A stretch of 64,000 nt of DNA from Fibrivirga algicola (GCF_011742925.1 NZ_WAEL01000007.1:400596-464595), one strand, 5' to 3'; shown: positions 52,912 through 62,649, counted from the stretch's first letter. Made by a program: numbers and translations. The notes: generated from the sequence alone by a model not told the origin.

Positions 52912-54437
52912 GCCAGCAGTCGGTAGAAAAATTTGTGCTGCGGGTCAACCGAATAATAATAGGGTAAGCTTGACAGTACGCCATCCTTATCCGAGTCCAG
53001 ACTGGCCTTTGTATTCCCAAGCGAGACAACATCGTTACGCAAACGGGGAGTCTCCCCAACGGCAGGCGCTTTCAACAGCAGCCAAAACGGAGTGCACCAG
53101 GACAGTAGCAACACAACCGCCACAACGACCATTGAGAGTTGGATTGGCCGCTGTTCGATCACTTGACTAATCGCCCGAATCATCAGAAAGGCCAGCACAG
53201 TGAGCATCGGTATAGATCCCCGCGATGCAAAATCCCGCCAGAGTCCAGCCTCCCACAATGGAATCAAAAGCAGCAGCAGGAAAGACAACCAGAACACGGT
53301 TTTGTGCGCTTTATAGGTTGCGGGAGAAATCCAGCGAATCAACGCGTAAAACAAACCGGCTTCCAGACTAAACGTGAGTACATAAAATCCGATGATTATC
53401 AAGCTGGTCGACATGGATTCACCAACCAATCGGGCACCAAAAAATTGGTTAATGTTTACCGGAAAGTGCGCCTTATAGAAGGCCAGGAAGGGAAAACCTA
53501 TCGCTACAACGGCGGCACTCGCACTGATTAAATCGATACGCGACCAGGACTTTTGAATAAAGGCAAGCGTCGAAGTCGAGCGCCAGTAGTCGTAGTTTTC
53601 TACAATAAAATAGAGAATGTAGAATAGCGTCAGCGAGATAAATGGGAAGGGACCATACGGAAATAACAGGGCAATAGGCAGCACCGGAATTCGCTCCCGA
53701 TACGTCAGCACCCACAGCGTAACTATCCAGGCGGGGAGCGCCTGATTGAATACGTTGAATAAATCGGTAGTGAACGAGGTATACGAGAAGTAATAGTAGA
53801 TTTCTATCGGCTCATTGAACCCAACCAGATGTCGCTGAATGAGCAGTTTGCCCAGCACATCCAATCCGCTCCACAAGGCAAAAAGAACCACTGCTAGTAG
53901 CAGATGTTTCGAGTTGAGTAGTCTGAACAGGTGGAAGCAGACAAGCAACACCCCCAGGTACGTCCAAGCTAACAGGCTGGCGTTGGCTACCCCCTGTCCA
54001 GCCCACTTGCCCATAAGTGCTGCCGGAAGCCAATAGGCAAAGTAATAATTGAGTGCGGCTTTGTGACCTGCCAAAAATTCGAACGTGTAGTCGGGAGCAA
54101 ACTTGAAATAGATTGGCCAGTCGAATTGTAGTAAATCGTTGAAGACGGCGTTCCGGTAATGATGATCCCAGTCCTGGTTTGAATAGCCACCAATACCGGA
54201 AAGATACACCCAACCGAAAGCAACCAGTAAAGTCAGCATGATCTGCGGCTTAGCTACTGCCTGCCAATTGACCGACCGGGTATTTATTCTGCTTAGGTAA
54301 GCAATTACACCAGCACAGAGCAGCAGAGCTAATGGGATACCTATGATCAGTTTAAGCCAGCCGACAAGAAAAATCAGAACAGGAAGACTTAGATAAAATA
54401 GGGTAGCATAATCTGTAAATCGTTCGAATTTCTTCAC
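52893..54437 (-). CDS. multi-pass membrane protein, GT-C glycosyltransferase-like
   Basis: About thirteen hydrophobic helices fill this product of about 514 residues (GTG start at 54437, giving KKFERFTDYATLF; a TTG at 54512 would add 25 residues). The first periplasmic loop GGYSNQDWDHHYRNAVFNDLLQFDWP has acidic residues and aromatic residues as in GT-C transferases of the PMT/ArnT type, and YFAYWLPAALMGK follows. The C-terminal part is a short soluble tail with SLDSDKDGVLSS. Lipid-linked sugar transfer is the best guess, but the family is not certain. Confidence 0.72.
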   Translation of the reverse strand: MKKFERFTDYATLFYLSLPVLIFLVGWLKLIIGIPLALLLCAGVIAYLSRINTRSVNWQAVAKPQIMLTLLVAFGWVYLSGIGGYSNQDWDHHYRNAVFNDLLQFDWPIYFKFAPDYTFEFLAGHKAALNYYFAYWLPAALMGKWAGQGVANASLLAWTYLGVLLVCFHLFRLLNSKHLLLAVVLFALWSGLDVLGKLLIQRHLVGFNEPIEIYYYFSYTSFTTDLFNVFNQALPAWIVTLWVLTYRERIPVLPIALLFPYGPFPFISLTLFYILYFIVENYDYWRSTSTLAFIQKSWSRIDLISASAAVVAIGFPFLAFYKAHFPVNINQFFGARLVGESMSTSLIIIGFYVLTFSLEAGLFYALIRWISPATYKAHKTVFWLSFLLLLLIPLWEAGLWRDFASRGSIPMLTVLAFLMIRAISQVIEQRPIQLSMVVVAVVLLLSWCTPFWLLLKAPAVGETPRLRNDVVSLGNTKASLDSDKDGVLSSLPYYYSVDPQHKFFYRLLAKKQAP

Positions 54438-54512
54438 GGTAGGCAGGACGTAACGTAGGAACTGGTCGCTAATGGTGGCACCAAAACTAGAAGTTCCCTT
54501 TCCCCATCGCAA

Positions 54513-54810
54513 GCCACACTTAAGAAATTTATCCTACACATACCTTACATTAACGTGGTCTAGTAACTGATTTGACAAGATTATAGGCAAGTTTTACCTG
54601 GCACCCTAAAGCCAGTAGTTCAGCTCTATAATCAATGGGTAGCAATCAGATCGCTGAATCGTTTAAAAAGATATTTGCACATTCAATCTCATTTTAACCG
54701 TCCAGTACGTTACTACAAAGACTCCGGTAATGGTAAAACCTGGGTACGATTTTTGAACCAAATTGTGTTTATAGTTAATAGAGAAACTATAACCCATAAC
54801 ATCCAACATT
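54513..54810. other. intergenic region between membrane protein and lipoprotein genes
   Basis: About 300 bases, AT-rich. No clear promoter match, terminator or small ORF was recognised. Confidence 0.4.
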
Positions 54811-55278
54811 ATGAACCGATTGGCTCTCTGCCTACTTCTGATTGCGGGTCTCGCCTCTTCTTGCAAAACAACAACTGAAGAACTAATCACCCCAGCTGTT
54901 GACCCACGCGACCGCATGGTGGGTACGTATGACATTGGCTATAGTGTCGTTATCCGGTTCGGTTCTAAAGCCACAACGCCGGAAACCTACACGGGTACAC
55001 TAGCCGTCACTAAATCAACTAGCCCGAACGAACTCTTCCTGGACTTCGATGCGCCCGGTATGAAAGAGAAGCTAAGAGCCAGTTTGGTTGATAGCACGTT
55101 CACCGTACTGGATAAAAAGACCCAGCCAATTATTCTGAATGGAACTTCCTTCACAGGCCAGTTCAGTGCCACAGGTATGTTTGTGCGTGAGGGAGGCCAA
55201 CAGAAAGTGACGTACACGGGTGTTTCTGAAGATGTAGATCTGAAGTTGGTAACATCACTGACAGGCACGAAAAAATAG
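54811..55278 (+). CDS. small lipoprotein, function unknown
   Basis: The 155-residue product has a typical lipoprotein signal, LALCLLLIAGLASSCK (Cys18 acylated). The mature part (GTYDIGYSVVIRFGSKATTPETYTGTLAVTKS ... DLKLVTSLTGTKK) is a beta-rich lipocalin- or calycin-like sandwich with repeated T-G-T-L/F-x-V patterns. No enzymatic motif. Isolated in the sequence; a gene of this kind in Bacteroidota often encodes a secreted folding or binding protein, which cannot be tested here. Confidence 0.75.
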   Translation: MNRLALCLLLIAGLASSCKTTTEELITPAVDPRDRMVGTYDIGYSVVIRFGSKATTPETYTGTLAVTKSTSPNELFLDFDAPGMKEKLRASLVDSTFTVLDKKTQPIILNGTSFTGQFSATGMFVREGGQQKVTYTGVSEDVDLKLVTSLTGTKK

Positions 55279-55428
55279 TTACCATCACCTCACAAAACCG
55301 TAATTTTGGCCAATTGGGTAACGTACCTGGATAGGATCGTTGCTTGCTGGGCTACGAATTACGGTTTTTTTATGGTAAATCACGTCCAGTTGACTCCTTC
55401 CCTATACAGTTCGATATAAGCCCTGGCG

Positions 55429-55436
55429 TATTTTTG
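55429..55436 (+). promoter_or_regulatory. -7 element of the fabG promoter
   Basis: TATTTTTG fits TAnnTTTG and lies 19 bases before the fabG ATG; no -33 at the usual spacing. Confidence 0.45.
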
Positions 55437-55454
55437 AGTCAATTATCTACCTGC

Positions 55455-56201
55455 ATGAATTTAGTTACCGGAAAAGTCGCCCTCATCACGGGCGCATCGC
55501 GTGGAATTGGTCGGGCCATTGCCCAGCGGTTCGCGCAGGAAGGCGCCCACATCGCCTTCACCTACCTCTCGAGTGTTGAGAAAGGACAGGCCCTTGAAGC
55601 TGAGTTAGCCGCATTCGGCATTACCGCAAAAGGCTACCGCTCTGACGCCTCAGACCATAAAGCCGCCGATGAATTAGTGACGCAGGTACTGGCCGATTTT
55701 GGTCGCCTCGACATTCTGATCAACAATGCTGGTATCACCCGTGACGGCCTGCTGATGCGAATGACTGAAGAGCAGTGGGATACGGTGATTAACATCAACC
55801 TGAAATCGGTCTTTAACCTCACCAAAGCGGCTATCAAGCCCATGATGAAAGCAAAAGCCGGCTCTATTATCAACCTTACCTCGGTAGTAGGCTTACGTGG
55901 CAATGCCGGGCAAGCCAACTACGCCGCCTCGAAAGCAGGGATTATCGGCTTCACAAAGTCAGTGGCTCTTGAATTGGGTTCGCGAAATATTCGGTCAAAC
56001 GCCATCGCTCCGGGGTTCATTGAAACCGAAATGACCGGCGAATTGAATGAGAAAGCAGTGGAAGAATGGAAACAGCAGATTCCGCTAAAACGAGGTGGTC
56101 AACCCGAAGAGGTCGCTGATGCCTGTCTCTTCCTGGCCTCCGATCTGTCGCGCTACATCACCGGCCAGGTACTTCAGGTAGATGGCGGCATGTTGACGTA
56201 A
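55455..56201 (+). CDS. fabG: 3-oxoacyl-[acyl-carrier-protein] reductase
   Basis: FabG reduces 3-ketoacyl-ACP with NADPH in fatty-acid elongation. From the ATG at 55455 the product has 248 residues. Cofactor loop TGASRGIG (residues 12-19), NNAG block, catalytic Ser143, Tyr156 and Lys160 (in QANYAASKAG), and the C-terminal YITGQVLQVDGGM are complete. The long frame beginning at 55344 is not supported. It is a lone gene; other FAS II genes are not here, so a role as a general SDR enzyme cannot be fully excluded. Confidence 0.92.
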   Translation: MNLVTGKVALITGASRGIGRAIAQRFAQEGAHIAFTYLSSVEKGQALEAELAAFGITAKGYRSDASDHKAADELVTQVLADFGRLDILINNAGITRDGLLMRMTEEQWDTVININLKSVFNLTKAAIKPMMKAKAGSIINLTSVVGLRGNAGQANYAASKAGIIGFTKSVALELGSRNIRSNAIAPGFIETEMTGELNEKAVEEWKQQIPLKRGGQPEEVADACLFLASDLSRYITGQVLQVDGGMLT

Positions 56202-56352
56202 AAAGATTTAGTCGACGTAGCAGTCTGTCAAGAGCGTCAGAACCATCTTTCTGACGCATCTTGTCCGCTTGTGCAAGACAAGGCTACGCTGACTTTTTAT
56301 ACCGCAGCGGCGGGCCGCTTAGGGCTATTTTCGACTTACGACTATCCATTCT

Positions 56353-58455
56353 ATGTCTCTAATCTTCCAAAGTTCGCCCTGGTGGGTAGCGGTTTGTTTG
56401 CTGGCCGGAGCCGTCTACGCAGTGGCGATGTACCAGCCGCTACCCGGAAAGTCAATACCTGGCGGATGGGGGCGCAGTTTGAACTGGGGGCTTGCCGTGT
56501 TGCGGTTCGTTGTCGTTAGCCTGGTTGCCTTCCTGTTGCTGAACCCGTTAATCCGTAGTTTTCAGACCCGTACCGAAGCACCCAAGGTCGTTTTAGCGAT
56601 TGACAACTCGGAGTCAGTGGCGGCGGCGGGTCGGCCGGCCCTGAACCAGACGCTGACCTTCCTGAACACGTTGCGCCAGCAACTGACGGACAAAGGATAT
56701 GAGGTAGCCATTCGAACCCTGTCAGACACCACAGCGGGCGACGACCTGACTCAGTTACCCTTTCGGCAGCGAACAACTGATCTGGCTTCGCTGCTGACCG
56801 GAATTCGCTCCGACTACGAAGGCCGACACCTCACCGACGTGGTGCTGGTAACCGATGGCATCGCCAATCAGGGCCTCTCGCCTACCTTCACGGCCTACCC
56901 ATTCACCGTACACGCGGTTGGACTGGGCGATACCGTAGCTAAAAAAGATGTTTCGCTCAAGGGCGTGATCGCCAACCGGGTAGCGTACCTGAACAATGCC
57001 TTCCCGGTACGGGCCGAAATTATTAGCAACGGGTTCGAAGGGCGTAGTGCGGTAGTTGTGCTTCGGCAGGGCACGCGCGAAGTAGGTCGGCAAACCGTGC
57101 GGTTCGATCGAAAAGAGACCTTTGCGCAGGTCAGTTTCCAGACCTCGGCTACGCAGAAGGGCGTGCAGCGACTGACCGTGGAGGTACTCCCTCAGTCAGG
57201 TGAATTCAGCACCGCCAACAACCGGCAGGATGTGTACATTGAAGTGATTGACGGGCGCGAGAAAGTGCTCTTGCTCGGCCTTGCCCCCCATCCTGACTTG
57301 AAGGCACTGCGGTCTATTCTGGAAAAAAACCAGAACTACGAAGTCGACGTGCGGACGCTGACCACCGCCGAAGGTACCAGCATTCCCATTGACAAAACCT
57401 ATGATTTGCTGATTCTCCACCAGCTCCCCGACATCACAAATCTGGGCAATGCGGCGGTGGCGAAACTGATGGCGCAAAATACGCCAACACTGTTTGTGGT
57501 TGGTACACAGTCATCTACGGCCGCGCTGAACCCGATCAATCCGGTCATCAGTGTGCTGGGGCCACCCAACCAGGTCGACAAAACCACGGCCTACTTCAAC
57601 AGTAACTTCAAGCAGTTGAACCTCGACCCGTCGAAGCTGGAGTTGCTGGATAAGCTCCCTCCGTTGACCTCGCCTTACGGTGAATACAAGCTGCTTCCGG
57701 GGTCAGAAACGGTGTTGTGGCAACAGATTGGCACCGTGCGCACCACCAAACCCATGCTGGCCCTTAATACAACGGGCAGCCGAAAAGCGGCCGTATTGCT
57801 GGGTGAAGGCATCTGGCAATGGCGACTCGAAGAATATGCCCTGACCGACAAACAGGAAGTAGTGGATGAACTGATTCAAAAGGTACTGCAACTCATCTCG
57901 GTCAAAGAAGACCGGCGTAAGTTGCGGGTGTACCCAATCCGGAACGAGTTCATTGCGGGCGAAACGGTATCGTTTGAAACCGAACTGTACAATGATATTT
58001 ACGAGCGGCTCTACGATATTCCGATCAAACTTGAGGTAACAGACGAGCGCGAAGTAACGCGGTCGTACGCCTACACCCCTACTGTAGCCAACAGCCGCTT
58101 TGATATCAGCCGCCTGCCCGACGGGGTGTATCGCTACAAAGCATCGGCAACGCTAAACAACCGGACCGAGCAGTCGTCGGGCCAGTTTATTGTGCGTGAT
58201 GTGCAGTTGGAAGCACTGAACACGACGGCCGACCACGGCCTGCTTCGGCAGCTAGCGACACAAACGGGGGGTACGTTCCGGAATGCTGCCAGTGCCGCCA
58301 GCCTGGTAAACGACCTGACAAAACGTGATAACCCGGCCCGCCTGAGCAGCACCGAAGCACTCAATGAGTTGATTAACTGGCGCTGGCTCTTCTTCCTGAT
58401 CCTAACGCTGGCCGCTACTGAATGGGCACTCAGAAAGTATAACGGAGGGTATTAA
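56353..58455 (+). CDS. membrane-anchored VWA-domain protein
   Basis: The 700-residue protein has two N-terminal transmembrane helices (about 11-26 and 46-66), then a von Willebrand A domain with the metal motif D84-N-S86-E-S88, an Ig-like region (residues about 240-300), a DJ-1/glutaminase-like region (about 300-400), a beta-rich part, and a C-terminal transmembrane helix WLFFLILTLAATEWAL. The architecture is that of the large BatA/BatB-associated proteins of Bacteroidota. No BatA-type MoxR ATPase is in the window. Role unknown. Confidence 0.82.
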   Translation: MSLIFQSSPWWVAVCLLAGAVYAVAMYQPLPGKSIPGGWGRSLNWGLAVLRFVVVSLVAFLLLNPLIRSFQTRTEAPKVVLAIDNSESVAAAGRPALNQTLTFLNTLRQQLTDKGYEVAIRTLSDTTAGDDLTQLPFRQRTTDLASLLTGIRSDYEGRHLTDVVLVTDGIANQGLSPTFTAYPFTVHAVGLGDTVAKKDVSLKGVIANRVAYLNNAFPVRAEIISNGFEGRSAVVVLRQGTREVGRQTVRFDRKETFAQVSFQTSATQKGVQRLTVEVLPQSGEFSTANNRQDVYIEVIDGREKVLLLGLAPHPDLKALRSILEKNQNYEVDVRTLTTAEGTSIPIDKTYDLLILHQLPDITNLGNAAVAKLMAQNTPTLFVVGTQSSTAALNPINPVISVLGPPNQVDKTTAYFNSNFKQLNLDPSKLELLDKLPPLTSPYGEYKLLPGSETVLWQQIGTVRTTKPMLALNTTGSRKAAVLLGEGIWQWRLEEYALTDKQEVVDELIQKVLQLISVKEDRRKLRVYPIRNEFIAGETVSFETELYNDIYERLYDIPIKLEVTDEREVTRSYAYTPTVANSRFDISRLPDGVYRYKASATLNNRTEQSSGQFIVRDVQLEALNTTADHGLLRQLATQTGGTFRNAASAASLVNDLTKRDNPARLSSTEALNELINWRWLFFLILTLAATEWALRKYNGGY

Positions 58456-58458
58456 AAT

Positions 58459-58552
58459 GGTTTGCCGTTTGTGGTTTGACCTTACTCCACTAATTCAATG
58501 CAATAGTTGATTAGCGGAGCAACGTCAAACCACAAACATCAAACGGCAAACC
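58459..58552. repeat. long inverted repeat with inner stem
   Basis: GGTTTGCCGTTTGTGGTTTGAC (58459-58480) is the complement of 58524-58552 except that the right arm has a 7-base insertion (ATGTTTG, a near-duplication). A further inner stem (CTCC-CTAAT against ATTAG-GGAG) continues it. It lies between convergent ends of the VWA and lipoprotein genes. Confidence 0.85.
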
Positions 58553-59347
58553 CTATTTAGGCCTGGCATTCGTAAGGCTTTGTTCGAAAAGCAGTTGAAC
58601 AGACGTACCTGAGGTAACCGGGTAGCCGACGTTCAGATAGGTCGCTTCTTTCACTTTGGGCAGGTAAACAAACCCCCGCACCGATTCGCCCGGCTGCACC
58701 ACCGACCGCTTCAGGGCCAATTCACGCCAGCGGTATTCCTCAAATTGAAAACGCTGCATCCGGTCGGCAAATACGCCGTGGTCAATGACGCGCTTTGCCT
58801 GAATCAGGCTGTAAACGGCATCATGGGAAGCGCGGTTCGAAGCCCAGCTTCTGAAATCACGATTCGTGCTCCGCGACGAAGAGGACGCAATATCGCTGGC
58901 AACCACAGCAACCATCGCTACTGTATTTAGAATCTTGGCCGTTTTTAACCGCCGTTGCTCTTTTCTGATCTTGACATCGGTTCGCCCTAACTCGTAGTTT
59001 GGATCGGCGGCCTGCCGAATAGAAACCTGATCGCCGAGGCGTAGCGGCTGCCGATCGGCGCTCAACAGGTCGATCTGAAAATCAGCCGGGTTTACATCGA
59101 TTGGAGACTGCGTGCGGTTTTTTACCTCTATATCGAGAGCCAGGTACTCCATATCCTCCCGCTCGAACGAAGCCACCACTTCCACGCTATCGACGCTTGC
59201 TTTCGTCACCAGCCGACCATCGACGGTGGCCACAGGGCCTGATACCGGCTGCAGCCTGACAAATTGTGTTGGGGTGCAGCTAACCAGCCAGGTAGCAAAG
59301 GCCGGTACTAAGAGAAGTTGCCGAAAAGGGTAAACAAGTCGATTCAT
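58553..59347 (-). CDS. lipoprotein, function unknown
   Basis: The 264-residue product begins with a lipoprotein signal (LLLVPAFATWLVSC, Cys24). The mature part opens with a beta-rich domain (VDSVEVVASFEREDMEYLALDIEVKNRTQSPIDVNPADFQIDLL) like the LEA/late-embryogenesis-type sandwich of some surface proteins, followed by a hydrophobic-helix region (ILNTVAMVAVVASDIASSSS) and a C-terminal domain (PGESVRGFVYLPKVKEATYLNVGYPV). The hydrophobic stretch could be a membrane-associated helix. No known family assigned. It converges on the VWA gene. Confidence 0.75.
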   Translation of the reverse strand: MNRLVYPFRQLLLVPAFATWLVSCTPTQFVRLQPVSGPVATVDGRLVTKASVDSVEVVASFEREDMEYLALDIEVKNRTQSPIDVNPADFQIDLLSADRQPLRLGDQVSIRQAADPNYELGRTDVKIRKEQRRLKTAKILNTVAMVAVVASDIASSSSRSTNRDFRSWASNRASHDAVYSLIQAKRVIDHGVFADRMQRFQFEEYRWRELALKRSVVQPGESVRGFVYLPKVKEATYLNVGYPVTSGTSVQLLFEQSLTNARPK

Positions 59348-59469
59348 AACTCAGCCTGATTGCGATTCACCTGGTGTGAAGAGGTACCACTATTAGTTTG
59401 GTACTCAATAGAGTACAAAAATGAAAAACTGGTTGTAAATCGAGAATTAAAAGTGATAAACGGATACAG

Positions 59470-59577
59470 AAAAACGTTTAATGCCTCAAGTTTCAGGGCT
59501 CGGGTGCTCTGCTTGTCGGCCAATTAGCGAACAAGTAGATTAACCGAGACCCGAAACCTGAGGCATTAAACGTTTTT
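59470..59577. repeat. long imperfect inverted repeat after glnS
   Basis: Bases 59470-59503 and 59544-59577 are complementary at 31 of 34 positions (outer arm AAAAACGTTTAATGCCTCA is perfect for 19). It ends 5 bases before the glnS stop and is its likely terminator. Confidence 0.88.
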
Positions 59578-59582
59578 GGTTA

Positions 59583-61298
59583 CTACCCTTTCTTCGTTTC
59601 CTTGGCCCAGGCGTCTTTCAACGTTACGGTGCGGTTGAACACCAGATGACCCGGCGTTGAATCGGCATCGACACAGAAATACCCTTTGCGCATGAACTGC
59701 ACGCGGCTCCCTACGGCCCGATCGGCCAGGTTTGGCTCAACCAGCGCCTTAACGACGACCAGCGACGTTGGATTCAGCAACGACAGAAACGCGCTATCAT
59801 CGTCTGACTCCATTTCCTTCTCCTCAACAGCCGGATTCTCTACGGCAAACAAACGGTCGTAGAGACGTACCTCGGCGGGAACAGCATGCGCTACCGACAC
59901 CCAATGAATCGTTCCCTTTACGTTGATTCCTGACGTATCCTGCCCGCTTTTGCTTTCAGGTATGTATGTGCAGTGCAGTTCAGTCACCTCACCAGCGTCG
60001 TTTTTAACCACCTCGTCGCACCGAACAATGTAAGCGCCTTTCAGCCGAACCATCTGACCGGGGGCCAGGCGGAAGTATTTTTTAGGCGGCACTTCCATGA
60101 AATCATCCCGCTCCACATACAACTCGCGGCTAAACGGAACAGCCCGCGTGCCTGAGGTGGTGTCTTCCGGATTGTTTTCGATATGCAGCGTCTCCTCCTG
60201 CCCTTCCGGGTAATTGGTGAGCACCAGTTTAATCGGCTTATCATCAACCACAGCCATAACCCGGTCGGTGGTACGGTTCAACTCTTCGCGAATGCAGAAT
60301 TCCAGCAGCCCGACATCGATCAGGTTGTCACGTTTGGCCACACCGATGCGCTCGCAGAACTCGCGAAGGCTGTCGGGCGTGTAGCCGCGGCGGCGAATAC
60401 CAGCCAGTGTCGGCATGCGGGGGTCATCCCAACCAGACACAAACCCACCTTCAACCAGCTTTTTCAGTTTACGTTTGCTCATCACCGTATAGGTCAGGTT
60501 CAGACGGGCAAACTCGTACTGTTTCGACGGGAAAATGTTGAGTTTCTCAATAAACCAGTCGTATAGCGGACGGTGTGGAATGAACTCGAGCGTACATACC
60601 GAGTGGGTGATCTGCTCAATGGCATCAGACTGACCGTGGGCAAAATCATACATCGGATAGATACACCAGGTATCGCCCGTGCGGTGATGGTGCGCGTGCT
60701 TGATCCGGTAAATGATTGGGTCGCGGAAATGCATATTCGGCGAGGCCATATCGATCTTGGCGCGCAACACCTTGGCCCCGTCGGGGAACGTACCTGCGCG
60801 CATCTGCCGGAACAACGCGAGGTTTTCGTCGACTGTGCGGTCGCGGTACGGGCTATTCTGGCCGGGCACCGTTGGCGACCCTTTCATGGCTGCAATTTCT
60901 GCGGCCGTCGATTCGTCCACATAGGCTAGCCCGTGTTGGATCAGCGTTTCGGCAAACGTATACAGCTGCTCGAAATAATCAGAGGCATAGCGTTCTTCAG
61001 CCCACTGGAAACCCAGCCAACGTACATCATCTTTAATTGAGTCAACGTACTCGGTGTCTTCGGTTACCGGGTTGGTATCGTCGAAACGCAGGTTGGTTTG
61101 TCCACCATAGCGCTGGGCAAGGCCAAAATTGAGACAGATCGACTTGGCGTGACCAAGGTGCAGGTAGCCGTTGGGCTCGGGTGGAAAGCGTGTCAATACG
61201 CGACCGTCGTGCAGACCTGCCGAAATATCCTCTTCAATAATTTGCTCGATAAAGTTCAGCGACCGTTCGGTCGATGACTCATGGGCGGCTGGTGTCAT
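59583..61298 (-). CDS. glnS: glutaminyl-tRNA synthetase
   Basis: GlnS charges tRNA-Gln with glutamine. From the ATG at 61298 the product has 571 residues, close to the E. coli size of 554. The HIGH-type motif is [15 protein letters not shown] (residues 39-53), the KMSKS-type motif is VMSKRKL at 272-278, and the anticodon-binding beta-barrels follow. Glutamate-specific GltX is excluded by the Gln-type motifs [10 protein letters not shown] and by the C-terminal barrels. A long frame to 61364 exists but only adds unsupported residues. Presence of GlnS implies direct tRNA-Gln charging. Confidence 0.95.
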   Translation of the reverse strand: MTPAAHESSTERSLNFIEQIIEEDISAGLHDGRVLTRFPPEPNGYLHLGHAKSICLNFGLAQRYGGQTNLRFDDTNPVTEDTEYVDSIKDDVRWLGFQWAEERYASDYFEQLYTFAETLIQHGLAYVDESTAAEIAAMKGSPTVPGQNSPYRDRTVDENLALFRQMRAGTFPDGAKVLRAKIDMASPNMHFRDPIIYRIKHAHHHRTGDTWCIYPMYDFAHGQSDAIEQITHSVCTLEFIPHRPLYDWFIEKLNIFPSKQYEFARLNLTYTVMSKRKLKKLVEGGFVSGWDDPRMPTLAGIRRRGYTPDSLREFCERIGVAKRDNLIDVGLLEFCIREELNRTTDRVMAVVDDKPIKLVLTNYPEGQEETLHIENNPEDTTSGTRAVPFSRELYVERDDFMEVPPKKYFRLAPGQMVRLKGAYIVRCDEVVKNDAGEVTELHCTYIPESKSGQDTSGINVKGTIHWVSVAHAVPAEVRLYDRLFAVENPAVEEKEMESDDDSAFLSLLNPTSLVVVKALVEPNLADRAVGSRVQFMRKGYFCVDADSTPGHLVFNRTVTLKDAWAKETKKG

Positions 61299-61333
61299 AG
61301 TTAGTGCGCTCCGGTTGTATCCTCTTAAACTCT

Positions 61334-61364
61334 CAAAATTACGCTGATTGGGTGGGTTTGACAA
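61334..61364 (-). promoter_or_regulatory. glnS promoter
   Basis: On the minus strand TTG (complement of 61362-61364), a 20-base spacer and TAATTTTG (complement of 61334-61341), 36 bases before the ATG: an exact TTG-N20-TAnnTTTG promoter. Confidence 0.75.
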
Positions 61365-61396
61365 GCGAAACCACCGACTGCACTTAACGGTTTCAC

Positions 61397-61447
61397 TACC
61401 CTGTCAGGTACGTGTCATAACCGGTTTGACCCGTACCTGACAGGGTA
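61397..61447. repeat. inverted repeat in the divergent glnS promoter region
   Basis: TACCCTGTCAGGTACG (61397-61412) is the exact complement of 61432-61447, loop of 19. The arms contain a CAGGTACGT and a CGTACCTG, the word over-represented in this window. It may be an operator or a stem between divergent glnS and the SPL gene. Confidence 0.7.
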
Positions 61448-61578
61448 ATTATACAATTTGTAAAATTCGGCAACAACCCACCACATATAACATTGATTTA
61501 CAGCAATTTACATAAATTACACGAGGAACATTTCCCAGATTAGGTACGTTCTTAAGGTAGATCACTCAACGCCCTTAT

Positions 61579-62616
61579 ATGCCTGATTTCAAGCCTTCTA
61601 TTGTTCTTTACACGGCCGATGCGATGAATGAACGGGGGGAGGCTATCCTGGCTCAGTACCCTAACGCAGAAGCCCTTCAGATTACACAGCACAACCGATT
61701 GCCCGAACTGGGCATGAACCACTATAAGGTAAAATCAGATGTGCTGGTGCTGGGAAAATTGAAAACGCAGACCTGTAAATGGAGCGGTCGAAGCTCCGAT
61801 TACATCGCGCCCAGCCTAGCCAATGGTTGCTTTGCGGGTTGCGCGTATTGCTACGTCGATCGTCATAAACCAGTGAACCCAATCACGGTATTTACCAATG
61901 TCGATGAGATCTTGGATTCTGTTGATTCGCACGTTAATTCGCTGGCCTGGCATAAACCGGCCAACCAGACAGATCCCACTTTCTGGACCTATGACATTGG
62001 CTGTAACTCAGACATTTCCGTTGATTATAGTCTGACGGAAGGTATACGACAGGTATTCGATTTTTTTCGCGATCATCCACATGCTAAAGCCACTTTCGCC
62101 ACCAAATTTGTAAACCGCGACTTGCTCGAGTACGACCCTAAACGCAAGATACGTATTCGGTTTAGCCTCATGCCGGCGCACGTGAGCAAGTTAGTCGACG
62201 TGCGGACTGATAGTATAGAGAAACGCATTGCGGCCATCAACGATTTCTACGACGCTGGCTATGAGGTACATGTTAATTTCTCGCCAGTTATCGTGTATGG
62301 AGGAAAGCAGTGGCGCAACGATTACCGCGAGTTGTTTCGCCAATTGAACGACGCCCTTCGGCCCGAAGTGAAAGCGCAGCTACAAAGCGAGGTTATTTTC
62401 TTAACCCACAATCAGTTTCAGCACCAGGCCAATGTAGCAATCAATCCCAAAGCAGAAGAGTTACTGTGGGTACCTGAATTGCAGGAAAATAAGCGCAGTC
62501 AGTTTGGCGGTTGGAATATTCGGTACGATCATCAGTTGAAGAGCAAGATGATTGAGATATTTGAACGCATGCTCCAGGAGGAAATTCCCTGGTGCTCGAT
62601 TCGATATATATTCTGA
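61579..62616 (+). CDS. spore photoproduct lyase-like radical SAM enzyme
   Basis: The 345-residue protein has the SPL-type cluster CFAGCAYCYVDRHKP with Cys84, Cys88 and Cys91 (C-x3-C-x2-C), and the aromatic pair around TVFTNVDEIL that follows the cluster in SPL. Cys142 in DIGCNSDISVDY aligns with the hydrogen-donor Cys (position 141 of the Bacillus enzyme, in an AACTSDIVGIDH context). SPL repairs the spore-specific thymine dimer, but this organism class does not sporulate. The C-terminus is intact. Substrate unknown; UV-lesion repair of another kind is possible. Confidence 0.85.
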   Translation: MPDFKPSIVLYTADAMNERGEAILAQYPNAEALQITQHNRLPELGMNHYKVKSDVLVLGKLKTQTCKWSGRSSDYIAPSLANGCFAGCAYCYVDRHKPVNPITVFTNVDEILDSVDSHVNSLAWHKPANQTDPTFWTYDIGCNSDISVDYSLTEGIRQVFDFFRDHPHAKATFATKFVNRDLLEYDPKRKIRIRFSLMPAHVSKLVDVRTDSIEKRIAAINDFYDAGYEVHVNFSPVIVYGGKQWRNDYRELFRQLNDALRPEVKAQLQSEVIFLTHNQFQHQANVAINPKAEELLWVPELQENKRSQFGGWNIRYDHQLKSKMIEIFERMLQEEIPWCSIRYIF

Positions 62617-62649
62617 TCCTGCGCGCTTGACACAGCATTCAGACATAAA

